Of a DNA stretch of 64,000 nucleotides, positions 1-12,700 are shown piece after piece (position 1 is the first letter of the stretch; every line of letters begins with the position of its first letter). The notes beneath the pieces are model-generated. The model ran no database searches and had not been told where the DNA came from. It saw nothing but the letters and a program-made list of their open reading frames with translations. Position numbers and translations under genes: made by a program. The DNA lies in NCBI GenBank assembly GCA_000827495.1, contig KN817633.1, forward strand, positions 60,349 to 124,348, in the 5' to 3' direction. The stretch comes from Hypholoma sublateritium FD-334 SS-4. Taxonomy: Eukaryota; Basidiomycota; Agaricomycetes; Agaricales; Strophariaceae.

Positions 1-1811
1 CGTGATGGGCACCTCCTGGCCCTCGCTGAGGACCAGGACGCGCGACCAAGAGATGCGCAGAGGCGGTGCGAGGCTGCGGTTGGCAACGGAGATGGCGCGC
101 GTGATCTCGGTGGTTGACGTGTTCTTGGCTGGTTGCACGATGGCACAGACGACCTGAGAGGAGGTCTTCAAAAAGTTGTTGCCGACGACGCAGCTGCGCG
201 CAATGGCGGGACATTTGTCGAGGACGGCCTCGACGACGCGGGGGTCGAGAGACTCTCCAGAGCTCATCTGAAATGTGAATGTCAGCCACATGATCGCGGA
301 TAGGTGAATAATAACGAACCTGGATGTAGTCTTCCTTACGGCCCTTCCAGACCAGACGTTGGTCACCAACAAAAGCGTAGACGTCTCCGGTCTTGAAAGA
401 GACAGTGCCGTCGTTCTCGAGGGTGAAGGAAGAGTTGTCGTAGTGGCGATACCCCCTGGTGACGTTTTGGGCGCGAACGACAAGTTCACCCTCTACAACA
501 ACTAATTAGCGCATATATGCATAGAATAAGAGCCGTTGTCGTACCAGTCGACACTTCGGCTCCGGAATCGTCGATGAGCTTCAGCTGCGCACCTGGAAGC
601 ATGCAGTCTTCGCTCAACCAGCCCTCTGGGCCGCCGATGGTCGAGTGGAAGAGCGGGCCTAATGCACGATGCGTCATCAGCGTAAATAATGCACAATGGG
701 CGAACACTCACCTCCGACTTCGGTCATTCCAATATCGAGCACCAATGGGATGGCCATCTGGATCGCCCACTCAATACACTCCGCGTTCGTCGATGCACCG
801 CCCGAGCCGAACACCTTCAGGCGCTTGACCGCATCCTGGATCGCCTGCTTGCGCGCCGCATCTGCCTCTTGCTTGTAGTTGCGCATGAAACCCTCGAGTA
901 CCCACGGTACGCCTGCAAAGACCGTGGGCTGCTTGATGATTGCGGTCTCGAGCAACTGGCCGCAGACGTCGAGGTAGAGCGCGGCAGCATTCCCGCCCGC
1001 GCCTGAGGCCGGCGGCATCGCAAAGATGTAGCAGCCGGCGGTAAGTACCATCGCTGCGCCGAGGTCGTTCGTGAGCCCGATGACGTGCGCCCATGTCGAC
1101 CAGCCGAGCACGCGCAGGTGTGTGTACTGCTGTGCGGGCCAAGTGCGCTTCCACCACGCGAGACGCGCCGCGGAGGCGCCGAGGATGCTGGCGTGGGTGG
1201 TCGGGACGCACTTGACGTTGGCAACGGATGACGCAGATGAAGTGTGCAGGTAGAGAGCGATGTCGTCGGGGTTGGGAAGGTGGAACGCGGGCCCCGTGAG
1301 CTCGGGCGATAGGTCGAGGTATTTCTGCATAAGGGCGGTGATCGACATCTCCTTGGGGTTGAAAGCATGGCACGCGACGGAGATGCCTACGGGTGAAGTC
1401 TGAAAGGCGAGGAAGATATAATAAGAACAACGACTGACCTTCGACGATGCTCTGAACAACACGCTCAGTGGCGGGAACCAGGACACATGTGGGCCCAATG
1501 TTGAGCAGCATGCGCTCCATGATGTCCTTGGGAACGTTGTGATCGAGGGGTGCGGCGATGCCGCCGAGCTTCCAGATGGCGAACAGCATCGCAAGAGTGT
1601 ATGGGTGGTTCTCGCTGACGATGGCAACGACGGGTTTGGGCCCGTATTTTTTGTGCATCTCTAGGGCGAGGCCGGTCGATACGGTGTCGAGGTCTCCGTA
1701 GGTCCAGCGTTCGTTGCCATACTCCACTGCGTTGCGATCAACGTCGGCAGAGTGGGCGACACCGAGGAAGGCGTTCAAGAGGGTGTTTTTGTCATAGAGA
1801 GACGCAGCCAT
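1..1811 (-). CDS. Adenylate-forming (AMP-binding) enzyme, 5' part; 3' end beyond the window
   Basis: Seen: the ATG at 1811-1809 opens a reading frame with a YGDLDT-like N-terminal segment, then SENHPYTLAMLFAIWKLGG. After a 52-nt intron (1438-1387) come an atypical phosphate-binding loop (TSSASSVANVKCVP), the motif GMTEVGG, and TGDVYAF...WKGRKEDYIQ, which matches the TGD and WxGRxxD motifs of the ANL (acyl-CoA synthetase/NRPS adenylation) superfamily. Further introns lie near 713-661, 537-490 and 320-270. The protein is closely similar, segment by segment and in intron positions, to the N-terminal ligase of the polyketide synthase at 6787-15216. Known: such domains activate a carboxylic acid as acyl-AMP and pass it to CoA or a carrier-protein thiol. 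Inferred: this is either a second synthase of the same type, with ACP and KS off the left edge, or a stand-alone ligase; the window cannot decide. The coding region is cut at base 1 in the C-terminal subdomain. Confidence 0.85.
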
Positions 1812-2714
1812 AGTTGCGGGAAGAATAGAGTAGTGGTGGGTATCTGGAAGAATATTGAGAGCAAAGAGTGCTTGAAGTAATATTCTGTTCGTGTCTGGTA
1901 TTTAAACCAAGCAACGGAAGGCGGTGTGGCCGTACAGAGCTGGGCGGGAGTCGGAGGATTTAAAACTGGCCTTTGGATGACCACGATCGAGATACCGTCC
2001 GCCTTCGGGCGGCTGACTGTTCGTATAGCCAGAGCTCTATGGTGCTATCACGAATAATGCGGCTGGCAAGTCCGTTTGAGGCTATGGAGATCTGGGAGAC
2101 AAGGCGGCGCCCATCCTCCGGGCAGCAAAACCTTGTAGCAGCGTTCCGATAGCTCACTCCGAGCTGCAGCCATGTGGGCCCAGTGGCTATTACGCACTTC
2201 AGGGAATCGGCGTAAAGCTTGTATTTATTTTCAGATCATGCCACAGGCGCGAATCGCCCCAGAAGAGCCTCTTGCATCCTCGTTTGAGCCAAGTACTGAC
2301 ATCGCCGTGCTTTAAATCCCGTGTATTCGATCAGTTCGCAAAGTCGAGTCTCTTCTTCTGTCCCCTTCCGTTGGTTCTTTTGAGTAGAGCATGTCACGAA
2401 GAATGCAAGGACAACGCAGAGGTGTTAAGGTGGTGGAAAGGATCAAACAAATGGCAACGCTTGGAGCGCTGTCACTATCAGAATGTTATGTAATACTGTT
2501 ATACACGGCGTCGGCAGTGTAAATAAGTACTGTGCGTTCAACTTTCAAAGCGTCCATGGCTTGATGAGTGAAAAGGGGTTATAGGCATAGATTAACTTAC
2601 GTGGATAGTCGGCGAAGAGATAGCAAGTATATATGTACGTGTGTCCATGAAATAACGTAAAAAAATAATAAGAAAGAAAACGAAACAGCAAACAAAAAAA
2701 AACACAAAAGCACC
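1812..2714. other. Intergenic, adenylating enzyme to Prm10
   Basis: About 0.9 kb between the start of the left-edge ligase gene and the stop of the Prm10-like gene. A TTTAAA-type AT-rich box near 1900 lies about 90 bases upstream of the ligase ATG and could be its core promoter. No coding region or RNA gene is supported here. Confidence 0.5.
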
Positions 2715-5700
2715 CTACAAACTGAAAATACCCGCCTCGCGTTTCCGACTCTGAATCGGGTGCGTGAGCACGAGTGACAGCCCAAGCCCAATCGTCAGCC
2801 CAATTGCCACTGACACGAGCTTGAGAGCGGTCTGAAACCCAGATACATACGCCTCCGTGTTTCCCTCCGCCTGCTTCGATGCATAGCTGAGTAGGCCCCC
2901 GCTGCCTAGCCCGGACGGCAGCTGGAACATAATCCCGGTGATCTGGTCGGAAATTAAGCAATCAGCAACCCAGTACGTGGCCACCAAACCGCGACGCACC
3001 ATTACGACAAACGCGTTGCCGGAGAAGATGCGCGAGTACAGATTCGAAATTAACCCGACGGCGAAAGCGCTGTGTTGTAAAGATAACAAGAGTGAGGTAG
3101 ATCCTTGACAGCAGGATAAATGAAGAGCTGACCCGACAGCGGCGATGATGTCGCTCTGGCCCACGAAGCGGCGTCCAGCAAAGTAATTTGTGACCCATCC
3201 CACGCTCGAAATGCCAACCAGCAGCGGCTGCATAAGACACTTAGATATGGGCGCGCCTTTAAAATTAGAAAATTATATAAGATGCATACCATTTCCTTGC
3301 GGTTCCACGGCGCCTGGTTGCGCATGCTCAAAAAAGTGGAGTACATTGGCACAGTCAAGAATGCTGCGAAACAGTCAGCAATGTGCAACGCGCCGCAGAA
3401 AACCAATATAGCGTACCCCACCACACGCTGGGCGTCCGCTGGTACCATGGTCCGTCGGGGTTATGGGTCATTGAACATGTATAGTCCTCTGCGCCGTAAA
3501 CTTTCCTGGTTGTAATCAGTTCGAACAGTTCTGCCCCAATCGTAAACCCAAAACCGAGAAACAGCGCATAAACGACGGCGAAGCCGAGCCGGACCGAGCC
3601 CGCGACGATGTGTCGCGACATAAGCTCCAAGGCGCCCGTGAGTACCAGAAACCCCTAGTCAATCTCTATCAGCTTCTGAGGCACGATCAAGAACACTCGA
3701 CGTACGGGTAAGATAAGCACCACAGAGCTCGAAGTCACGGCGGAGTAGCATATCTTATGCGTCTCCGCTAGTGATGCTGCAATAAAGCTAAACAATGTCG
3801 TAATAGTCACCCTGCAATGGTTATCAGCAAGGCCCAGAGCGGAAGGCACATAAGAACGCACTCAAAAACATTGGAATATAGTACATTGCGCACGCTGAGG
3901 AGCTGGATCGCTACCAAGAGCGCACCAAGCGGAAACGATACGAGCGCGTCGACGAAGCTGCCGCCAAAACTGACAGTGCATATCGCGGAGGAGCACATTC
4001 CGCCAATGAATATTGTCATCGGCCAGTTGTACCGCGGTTTCTTGCGCATGAGCACGTCCAGCTCGACGGATGCATTTGATACCGATAGTTTATCGTGTAT
4101 GACCTGATGTGAATGCGCGTTAACACAACTAATAGCAAGATATACGCTGGGCTAACTGACCCTCCAGTATAGCGCGAACGCATCGTCGAGCTTCCCGAGA
4201 TCAAGGGAACTACCCTGCCTGATGAACTTAATGTGACTCGTCCCCGTTCCGGCGTCGTCAAAGCTGAGAAGAACGATGTCGGGCAGGTACATGAAGCTAA
4301 TTTTGATGTCAAGCACGCGCGCAGCCGATTGGATCATCGACTGGAGGCGATGGCTGGGCCCGCCGAACATCATCATCGCCCTCGTAAGCTTCATTAAGAA
4401 TTCTTCGCGCTGTATTATCTGGGCGACGTGCCGCGTAATCTGGGGTGTATATCATGATTAAGCAATATGACCACAAGGAGACCATGGCATGTATGTGCTC
4501 ACAAAGACCTCGGCTTTCCGCCGTTTCTGACGTTGATTCTCACTGCCAGTTGGTGTCTGGGATCCTGGTCGGGCGCCATCACCAGTTGGTGTGCTGTACC
4601 CCGATCTGCGACCAGAGCGGATCGAACTAACGTACCCTCCGAAGACGCTCGACAAGTTTCCTTTTGAACCTTGTTCGTAGAATGATCCCCGGATAGGTGG
4701 TTCGAGAGGCGAACTGGGTCCTTCCGCATTGTCAAATGAAGGGAAATGCCGATGTGTCTCAACAGAATATGCACTCGTGCTTCTGGGGAAAACTGGCCGT
4801 GGCTTTGTGATAGGTTTTGTTTCCAATGAGTATCTATATCCCAAGTTGATAAGTCAACAATCTGACGGTAGTGAAACAATACAACAGACCGAGACAGCTT
4901 GTATCCTGGACGCTTGATATTGGGCTGCAGTGTACTTGCGTGAGGTGCTGCAACTCCCGCGATGTTGCCTGTGCTGGCAATCAATGGACCGAACACTCCA
5001 CCGGCATTTCTGGCGGCAGCTGGACGAGACACGTGTCCGAAGATAGACGGCATATCAAACGACCACGCTTTAGAGTGATATACTCTCTGCTTTTTCTCCT
5101 CTGGAACACTGTTATGAAATAGAGATACAAAAGAAGAGAAAAAAGGTACCATGATCCGCTTTCTTTACAGCTTTCTGCTTCTCGGACTTGGAGATCAACT
5201 TCGAACGCTCTTGTTCGCCTATAGTTTCCTCCAGACGCTCGAACGAAGAACGTCTGGATGAGGCATAGGATAAAGCGCCGTCGGAATAATCAGGATCAGG
5301 CTGTTGATAAAGATTCAGCAATGTGGACAAGATGCCGGCGCTGTTGCCTGAGCGCTGTTGATCGCCTTCATTTTCGACGTCCTTCTCCGAATCCGTGGAT
5401 AACTGCCGTTCGTGAGCTTTCTTCTTTCGCTTCAATCTGCTTGATAGCCCCGCCGAGCGATGCTTCATGTGGTTTTGTACGACATCCTCAGCTCTTGAAT
5501 AGGAGAACTTGCGTAGGTCCTTCGTGCCAGGCAAGCCTGCGTCTTCGTCCTCGCTGATGTAATTGTCAGGGACCTGGTGGCACGGCACTGGTGTGAATGT
5601 AGTGGAGCTCGCGGCTGGCGATACAGGATAGATGCTTTGACGATCGTCTACAGCTTGGAAACCCGGTTCAGTGTCGTGATTTTGCTCGTCGGCGACTTGA

Positions 5701-6034
5701 GATGTTGATGCGGACTCTGATTGTACCGGGGGGTAATAATGCACTTTTTTCAAAGGCGTTGCCCGTCGATGTTGCTCCAGCGCTTCGGTGAGTGCTTGAA
5801 ATCGTTCGGGCTGTGAAATTTGGTCAATTTGGACAACGCGAAAAAATAAGGCATACGCACATCCTTTCCGTGCTCATCGAGCATGTGTGAAGGCGTTTCC
5901 ACGCCTTGAATCGAATTCTGATCGGAGGGATCGTCGGGCCACTGGACCTTGCGAGGAGTCCGCGTCCCCGGTGTACGGGGCGCATTTACACGACTTGTTC
6001 CGCCAGGTGGTCGCGCGTTGTTGGACGAGCTCAT
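2715..6034 (-). CDS. PRM10: Prm10/ThrE-family multipass membrane protein
   Basis: Seen: the start at 6034 opens a Ser/Thr/Pro-rich cytosolic N-terminus; the first intron joins HGKD to PERFQALTEALEQHRRATP. A low-complexity acidic/basic region follows, then RPGYKLSRYSL, RKAEVF, ITRHVAQIIQREEFLMKLTR and MMMFGGPSHRLQSMI, typical of fungal Prm10. The membrane half includes KKPRYNWPMTIFIGGMCSS, FVDALVSFPLGALL, LGFAVVYALFLGFGFTIGAEL and GLGSGGLLSYASKQ, ending GIFSL. There are about ten introns. Known: the C-terminal halves match the two ThrE domains of bacterial Thr/Ser exporters; yeast Prm10 is pheromone-regulated with unclear function. Inferred: an integral membrane protein, possibly a transporter. 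It sits between two paralogous adenylating regions, but nothing in its sequence links it to polyketide synthesis. Family assignment is firm, function is not. Confidence 0.9.
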
Positions 6035-6786
6035 CGCCCGCGACGTTTACGGTGTTGGCGGTTTTACGCGGGACCAACGCGGTTCAAAACAAGGTGCGTC
6101 GAGCAACTCGGTCGCCGAGTCGATGACACTTAGCAACGCCATTTTGGGGAGTAGAATTGTGTCTCAGCGTCATCGTTAAGCCTTGGTTTTGGAGAGACGG
6201 AGGCAAAATGTATCGGGCCATGCGCAATGCGCTGGCGGCAACGCCTTCAGCCGGGCACGTGATATGAAATATTTGCTATTAAGTAATTAGGCCAAAATTA
6301 GGCGCCCACAACGCCCACAACGCTGAGAAACAAGTTGCTGACGATAAATCTGTAAACCTTTAAATACAGAGCCAATATGCTCTTTTACAGCGTTCCTGTG
6401 CCAAATGGTTGTTCTACATTTGTTTGGATTTTTTGTTTGGATTAAGCCGATCAATTATCTAAGCGAAGGGGCCGAAGAGCCGTCATCCGACGAATCGCTT
6501 CAGACAACTTGCAAACAACCAGCAGACACCACAGACCTCTCCTCTCCTATCCTGGAATGCAACAATATATGGCTCCGTCATTCTAAAATGCCGCGTAATG
6601 CTGTTCGCTTCAAATAATAAATTTTCTGCTGCGCAATGTCAGGGGCGTAGATGCTCTTGAGCCTTATCGCGCTCCAACTTATCGGCGCCACTCATCGTGC
6701 TGTGCGATACAAGATGACTCTTAATTTCTTTGATTTTTCTACTTGATTCTCATGGCAAGTAAAACAAGACACCGTCTACGGCTTTC
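6035..6786. other. Intergenic, Prm10 promoter and synthase 3' flank
   Basis: Contains the upstream region of the Prm10-like gene and the 3' flank of the polyketide synthase. Short open frames here (for example 6405-6617) show no family resemblance and are not called. No RNA gene or repeat was seen. Confidence 0.5.
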
Positions 6787-9700
6787 CTATGAACTCGTGT
6801 AGTGGCCCACAACGTAGTTCATCATCTCACGAACCGTGAAGCTATCCGAGAGGAACTTAGTGGGCACCTCAACACCAAGCTGATGCATGACGCGTCCGCG
6901 TATCTGAGCAAACGCAATGGAGTCGATGCCACACGCCGTCATTGTATCGCCGGTCTCTACGCAGTCATGTCAGCGATGTGATTGTGTCACACAGGACCCA
7001 CAATCTACAAACGCACCGAGGCTTTCTCCGGCATCTAATTCGAGGACCTTGCGCAAGATTGCCGCTGTTTCGTCAAACGCATTCAAAGATTGTTCCCTGG
7101 CTTTGGTCAGGCGTGTTCTCGGGAGGATGGCTTGGAAATATGGGTCCAAGGCGTAGGCTGGGTTTTCAGCCAGCATCTTCACATCCAGCTTAGCAATCAC
7201 TTGGACAGTCTGCGTAGTCGACATGGCCTTCAAAATCAGCGGAATGCCTTCTGCGTGGCTCGCGATTCTGACGGGATTCTTCGTGTCGTCACTCATCATC
7301 TCCGTGAGCCGCGACTCCCACGCGCCTAGCTGGACGCACGTTGCAGGTAGATTTCGTTCCGTTCGATAAGATGCAAGGACCTCCATGTAGTAATTCCCGG
7401 CGACATACGCAAGCTGGCCCTGATTTCCAAGCGCAACACTTCCAGGCAGTCAGAACAACGGTTTTAGAACATACGAAAAGCGCGCACCTGATACTGCTCA
7501 ACAAAACGAAAGTCTCGAGCGACGGGCATAACTCCGAGCTCACCACATGCAGGTTCCACGCACCGGCCACCTTCGGCGCAAGAACCTCGTCGAGTGACGA
7601 CGCCTCCGCCTTCTGGATGGTGGCATCGCGCACTACCGCCGCGGTGTGTATAATTGTCGTGATGGCGCCGTGGGATGCTTGTATTTTGAGGATAGCAGCG
7701 CGCAGGGAATTCAAGTCGGTAACGTCAGCTTGTACATACGAACGGCCCTCCGTCCCACCGCTGGAAAGGCGAGACAACGCTACCTCGATCTGACCGCAAT
7801 CATTATCACAGAATGCCATGCGGTAGAGGCTAAGCGCTCACCTCATCGTCTCCTCGCGGCCGGCGCCCGATAAATACAACTTTGGTGTCACCCTGAGCGA
7901 TAAGAGCCTGTGCTAAAGCGCACCCGATGCTCCCTAAACCGACAATTACGATCGTCCCGGCATACACTTTTGTGAGTTCTCCTCTGTCATTATCAATCAT
8001 AGGCCGCAGGATGGGGACAACCCGCAAAAGGCTGTGATCATCACCGGCGCGCCGGTAGGCAATCACTCTGTCTAAGGATACACCTCCCTGGCGCCCATGC
8101 AGCTCACGCATAAGGATCTCGCTGACGGTCTCATTGTCGAGATAAGGGAGATCGAGCGCCCATATCTGCGTGTCCAGTCCAGTTTCGCGGCGAAACACTC
8201 GCAACATGCCATGTATCACCGCCGCGGTAGAAGGTACATGGAGAGACCTGAGGTTATCATCGGGATTCGTATTGCCAGTGGCCGTGAAAGATACGGCCAT
8301 GCTCGAGACTAGGGCGAAATTGGATATCTCGAGTTTGTGGCTCAGCAACAACTTCATGAGGTCGAGAACTTCGTGATGGTACACCAACGTCGGTATTAGG
8401 CCAGGTTTAGTATACGTGAGATCGAGGATAATAGCTACTCGGGCCGATTTGAATTTATCATGAATGTCATCGAAGCAAGGTTGCAAAGGTCGACGATTGG
8501 TGGCTTTGATTGGTAAATAGATGGCATGTACCTCCTGCCCGTATCTCGACATGGAGGTGGAAAGTGGCGAACCTTCAAACCCGACGTACAGGAGCTGTTC
8601 ATACTCCAAGAAAGGAAACAATGGAGACGTCTGGTCAGCAATAGACCTAGGTACCCACGATTGATAACACCACTGAAGGTCGGTTTCTTCAATTAGGACA
8701 TCCTTTCCTTGCTTGTTTTGCACTGCCGAGCCTGCTGGAAGCCACGCGAGAGAGTATTTCGCGCATGAGATAAGCAGGTCACCAGAATGGGAAAGCACCT
8801 CAAACGCTGTCGACACGACGTTATAGTTACGCTCCATTTCAAATGGGAGGTGATAGCGGCAGATGAAGGACTCGGGAATATCGTCTGAATATAGCGTAAA
8901 TCCATGGATCGAAGTCGGCAGGAATGAGCCGTTGAGGTCCCTTAATTGAGGAACTTGCTTCTGTACGATAGCGCCAATTCCGTGGAGACAACAGTCGAGT
9001 TTTCGAATGCGGTCATGTTTTGGGTTGGAGGACGATTGAACGACGATGTAGGAATCCGCGTGAGTGGACCATGTTCGGAGCTCTTGGATGTTCCGGAACG
9101 ACGGCCCGAATTCCACATTGGTGTACGAGGAGTAAACCTCACCCTTGTCTCGTTTCGATTCATAGGGCATGTCAGCGTTAATGGCTCTCCGCGAGAATAT
9201 CAACGGGCTCAGGGAAGCAAATCCCGAACAAATCACGGATGGGAGCACCGTGCGATCGGTGTCAACCAGTTTAAGGCGGAAAATGCCTGATTCCATATCG
9301 TATTCGCTATCAGTGCGAGTAGTGGGTGATCCGACGACCATGGGCTCATGGAAGGTGATGGAATGAAGCGCCTTGAGCGGCGATTGTCGAGCGAAGAAGT
9401 CAACTAGAGCGGCGCCTGGGACAATTCGGTGTCCTTCGATTCGATGGTCAGAGAGTAGATCGTAAAGGGACGAATCAATCAGGAATTGCGGGGACCCATC
9501 TGCCCCGTCCTTTGATTTCGCGATGTGGCCGCTTGACAGTTTGCGAGGAGAGATACCGTGCCGTGAGGGTACATAGCTTGGATAATGCCGTCGGCGCTGG
9601 AACGGATACGATGGGATTGATACTTTGGAAACACTACACTCCGAGAATAATTTCTCCATCTGTAGAGCTATCCCTGATTCAAAAAGATATCCCATTGCGA

Positions 9701-12700
9701 ACAAGAAGCTGCGGAGCTGATCTTTTGAGGGCTTCGTGGAAGTTGCTATAGACATTTTCCCATGCGCGATGTCTTGTAGAGAGGTCCAGATGAATGGTTG
9801 GGGTCCTACGTCCAGAATCATATCAACCGCACTATCAGCAATCATAATTTTGACGGCATCAGAGAATCTAACAGGCTCGCGGGCGTGTTCAATCTGTAAT
9901 AACGCAAACGCACAAGTTAACAATGCAGGTGTATAGTCTGAGGAAAATGTGCTTGCCCAGTAATTAGATGGCAGACGCGATTCCAGAGGATATTCAACGC
10001 CACTGACAGTAGAATACAGCTTAATTTGAAGTTCAGAAAACCTATCTACGTTTCCATCTACCCATTTTTGAAGAGAGGGGAGTGCTGGCCATATTAACGG
10101 ACTGTGAAAACCTAAGAAAGACAAATGTTTAATCATTTCATCTATTATATGATTGTTGAACTTGCCTTGAGAAACATTGAGTTTCGCTGCCCTCAATCCG
10201 ACAACTTTCGCTCGGGAAACAAATAATTCCACTGCGCTCTGACGCCCAGATATAACATGACTCTGGGGGCTGTTGTAGACTGCGATCACCAAATCATCTT
10301 CGAGCTTTAGCTGACGAATGAGCAGCGTTATAGTCTCCTTTGCAGCCGCGATAATTGCCATTCCGCCCGGATCAGCAGGATCAGATCTTAAGACGTCCGC
10401 TCTTCGGATGACGAGCTCCAGCCCAAGCTCGTAGCTCAAAGCTCCCGCGATTACTTTGAAATATATGAGACTGCGTATGCGAGAATACAGAAGCGAGCAC
10501 GACTTACCAGCTCCCGCGATTTCTCCCAAACTATGTCCCAAAACCCCATGAGGGATGACCCCCAACTGCTTGAGCCACGTTGCCACCGCACACTGATAGA
10601 CGAAAGTGCAAATTTGCGCCGTTTGAGTTGCACTAGGCACATCATAAGAAGACTCAGGGTCCAACAACAAGGAGATGATAGGATATCTAGAAAGTTCTTC
10701 TGCAGTCGTAGCGGCGATAGTCAGAATCTGTTTGAATTCAAGAAATTGGCCGGCTAAGCTTGAGGCCATGCCGACAAAATGCGAGCCCTGTCCAGGGAAT
10801 GCGAAGACGATGCGCCGGGGAGGGGCGTCACGGCGATGCGGAATGGAAGTCATTCGTAGGCGTTCATCCAGGGCACTAATAAGTTCGTCCATATTCGATG
10901 CGACGCAAGCGAAGCGGTGCCGATAGTGCTCACGTCCCACGCACGACGTGTAACAAATGTCCTGAAACTTTTCTGGAATAGATGTTCTGCAGAACTGAAG
11001 GTAGCGGTACAAGTATTCTTGTAGCGCTTCTGGAGATTTAGCGCTGACGACAAATATCATCGGTAGAGCAGGCCGATAGACCTTCGAGTCCAAACGATCA
11101 TGTTTCGCAGCGGACAACTTGGGAGCTTCGAGAATGACACCTGCGATAGTGCCTGCAAAACCGTTCGCACTGCGAGGCATAAGATTGATGATTATACAAA
11201 GCAAGTAAACGATGCTCACAGAACGAGGGCGCGATAAGGATCATGCTTTGGGAGCAAAGAAACAGTATCGTGAGGTATATGAATGGGAACTGGCGAGCAA
11301 TCAATCGCAGGATTGAGGTTGTGTTCCGTCAAATGCATAAGCCCAGGGACGCTAGCGTGCTCGAATGATGCGATTGTTTTAAGAACACCAACGGACCCAG
11401 CTACCAATTCCGTGTGGCCGATGCACGACTTTGCTGCTCCAACAATGAGAGGAGTAGAAAGGTGCGATCCCCGGAAGACTTGGTTGATCCCTTGGATCTC
11501 AATGAGATCGCCCAAAAAAGTTCCTAGAGATCGAGAACAACAAGGTCAATAAGACTTCAACGCGGTTTCCAGAAACCGAAATCTACCTGTTCCATGTGCC
11601 TCAAGAAAACTTGTGTACATGACGCATCAGAATTAATGTTTGAAATGTCAAATTTTTGCTGAACTCACTCAATATCGGAAGGCGCTAAGTTGGCTTGCTC
11701 CAACAATCGACGCTGCAAGTCAATCTGCGCGTGGACGTTTGGAGCGACTAGTCCTTGAGACTTTCCGCCGTGCATCACATCGGAGGACTTCACAATGGCC
11801 AAGATAGTGTCGCCGTCCCGCAAGGCGGCAGATTCCGTTTTGAGGATAAACGTGACACAACCCTCGGAGGGAACGTATCTTTCGGGGTTGAAACTTAGTT
11901 GGAGGTGTTGCTTTGGGAGAAAATATACCTACCCATCAGCCTCATTGGTGAAAGTCGCGCATCGCGAATTAGGGGACGTCATTTTTTGAGCGGAGAGAAA
12001 ACTGTAATATGCCTCATTAGCGTCTGTATGCGACAAAAGAGAATTCGGCCGTCGTACGCAAATGATCCAGGCCAGAGATTGATGTTGACAGCGCTAACAA
12101 TAGCAGATTCACCTTCGCCAGATTGAAGGTACTTCACTCCTAAATGTCGATTAGTTTCCCTTTCCATAAATCGAGGCAAGAGGAAATAACCTTGATCAAA
12201 GGCCACCAGTCCAGAGCTACATGCTGTATCGATTGCGAGTGAAGGCCCATGTATATCGAGAAGACTACACGTGTATCGCGTCAAATGCATCCCCGGGGAG
12301 AAGCGCGCAATACTTACTAGCTGAGTCTGCCACATGCAGTGCTGACCGCCATCCCCGTGCCATAGTATCGACTGTACGTCTGGAACCCCTTTTCCTCGTA
12401 CAGCAGATGATGATAATCCACGTCCAAACCACTTCCGACGAAAACACCCATGTTTGTTCCTTTGACTTTTGATATCGGTATGCAGGCATTCTCGAGAGCC
12501 TCAAATGCTGTTTCTAACGTCAATCTTATAGTGGGGGGAACGAAGAGAGCTTCAGGCGCCGAGACGCCGAAGAATGCGTTGTCATAATGGGTGGCATCGA
12601 CAAAACCCGCCTTTTCAAAGGTGATGTCGCCAGCTTCTGGCGTGGCCGACGACGATGGTGACCGGTAAAAAGACTTGTGGTCCCACCGTTCTGGAGGAAT

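Noticed and set aside
6405..6617. 70-codon frame between Prm10 and the synthase
   Set aside because: No family resemblance, no splice support; within the expected range for chance.
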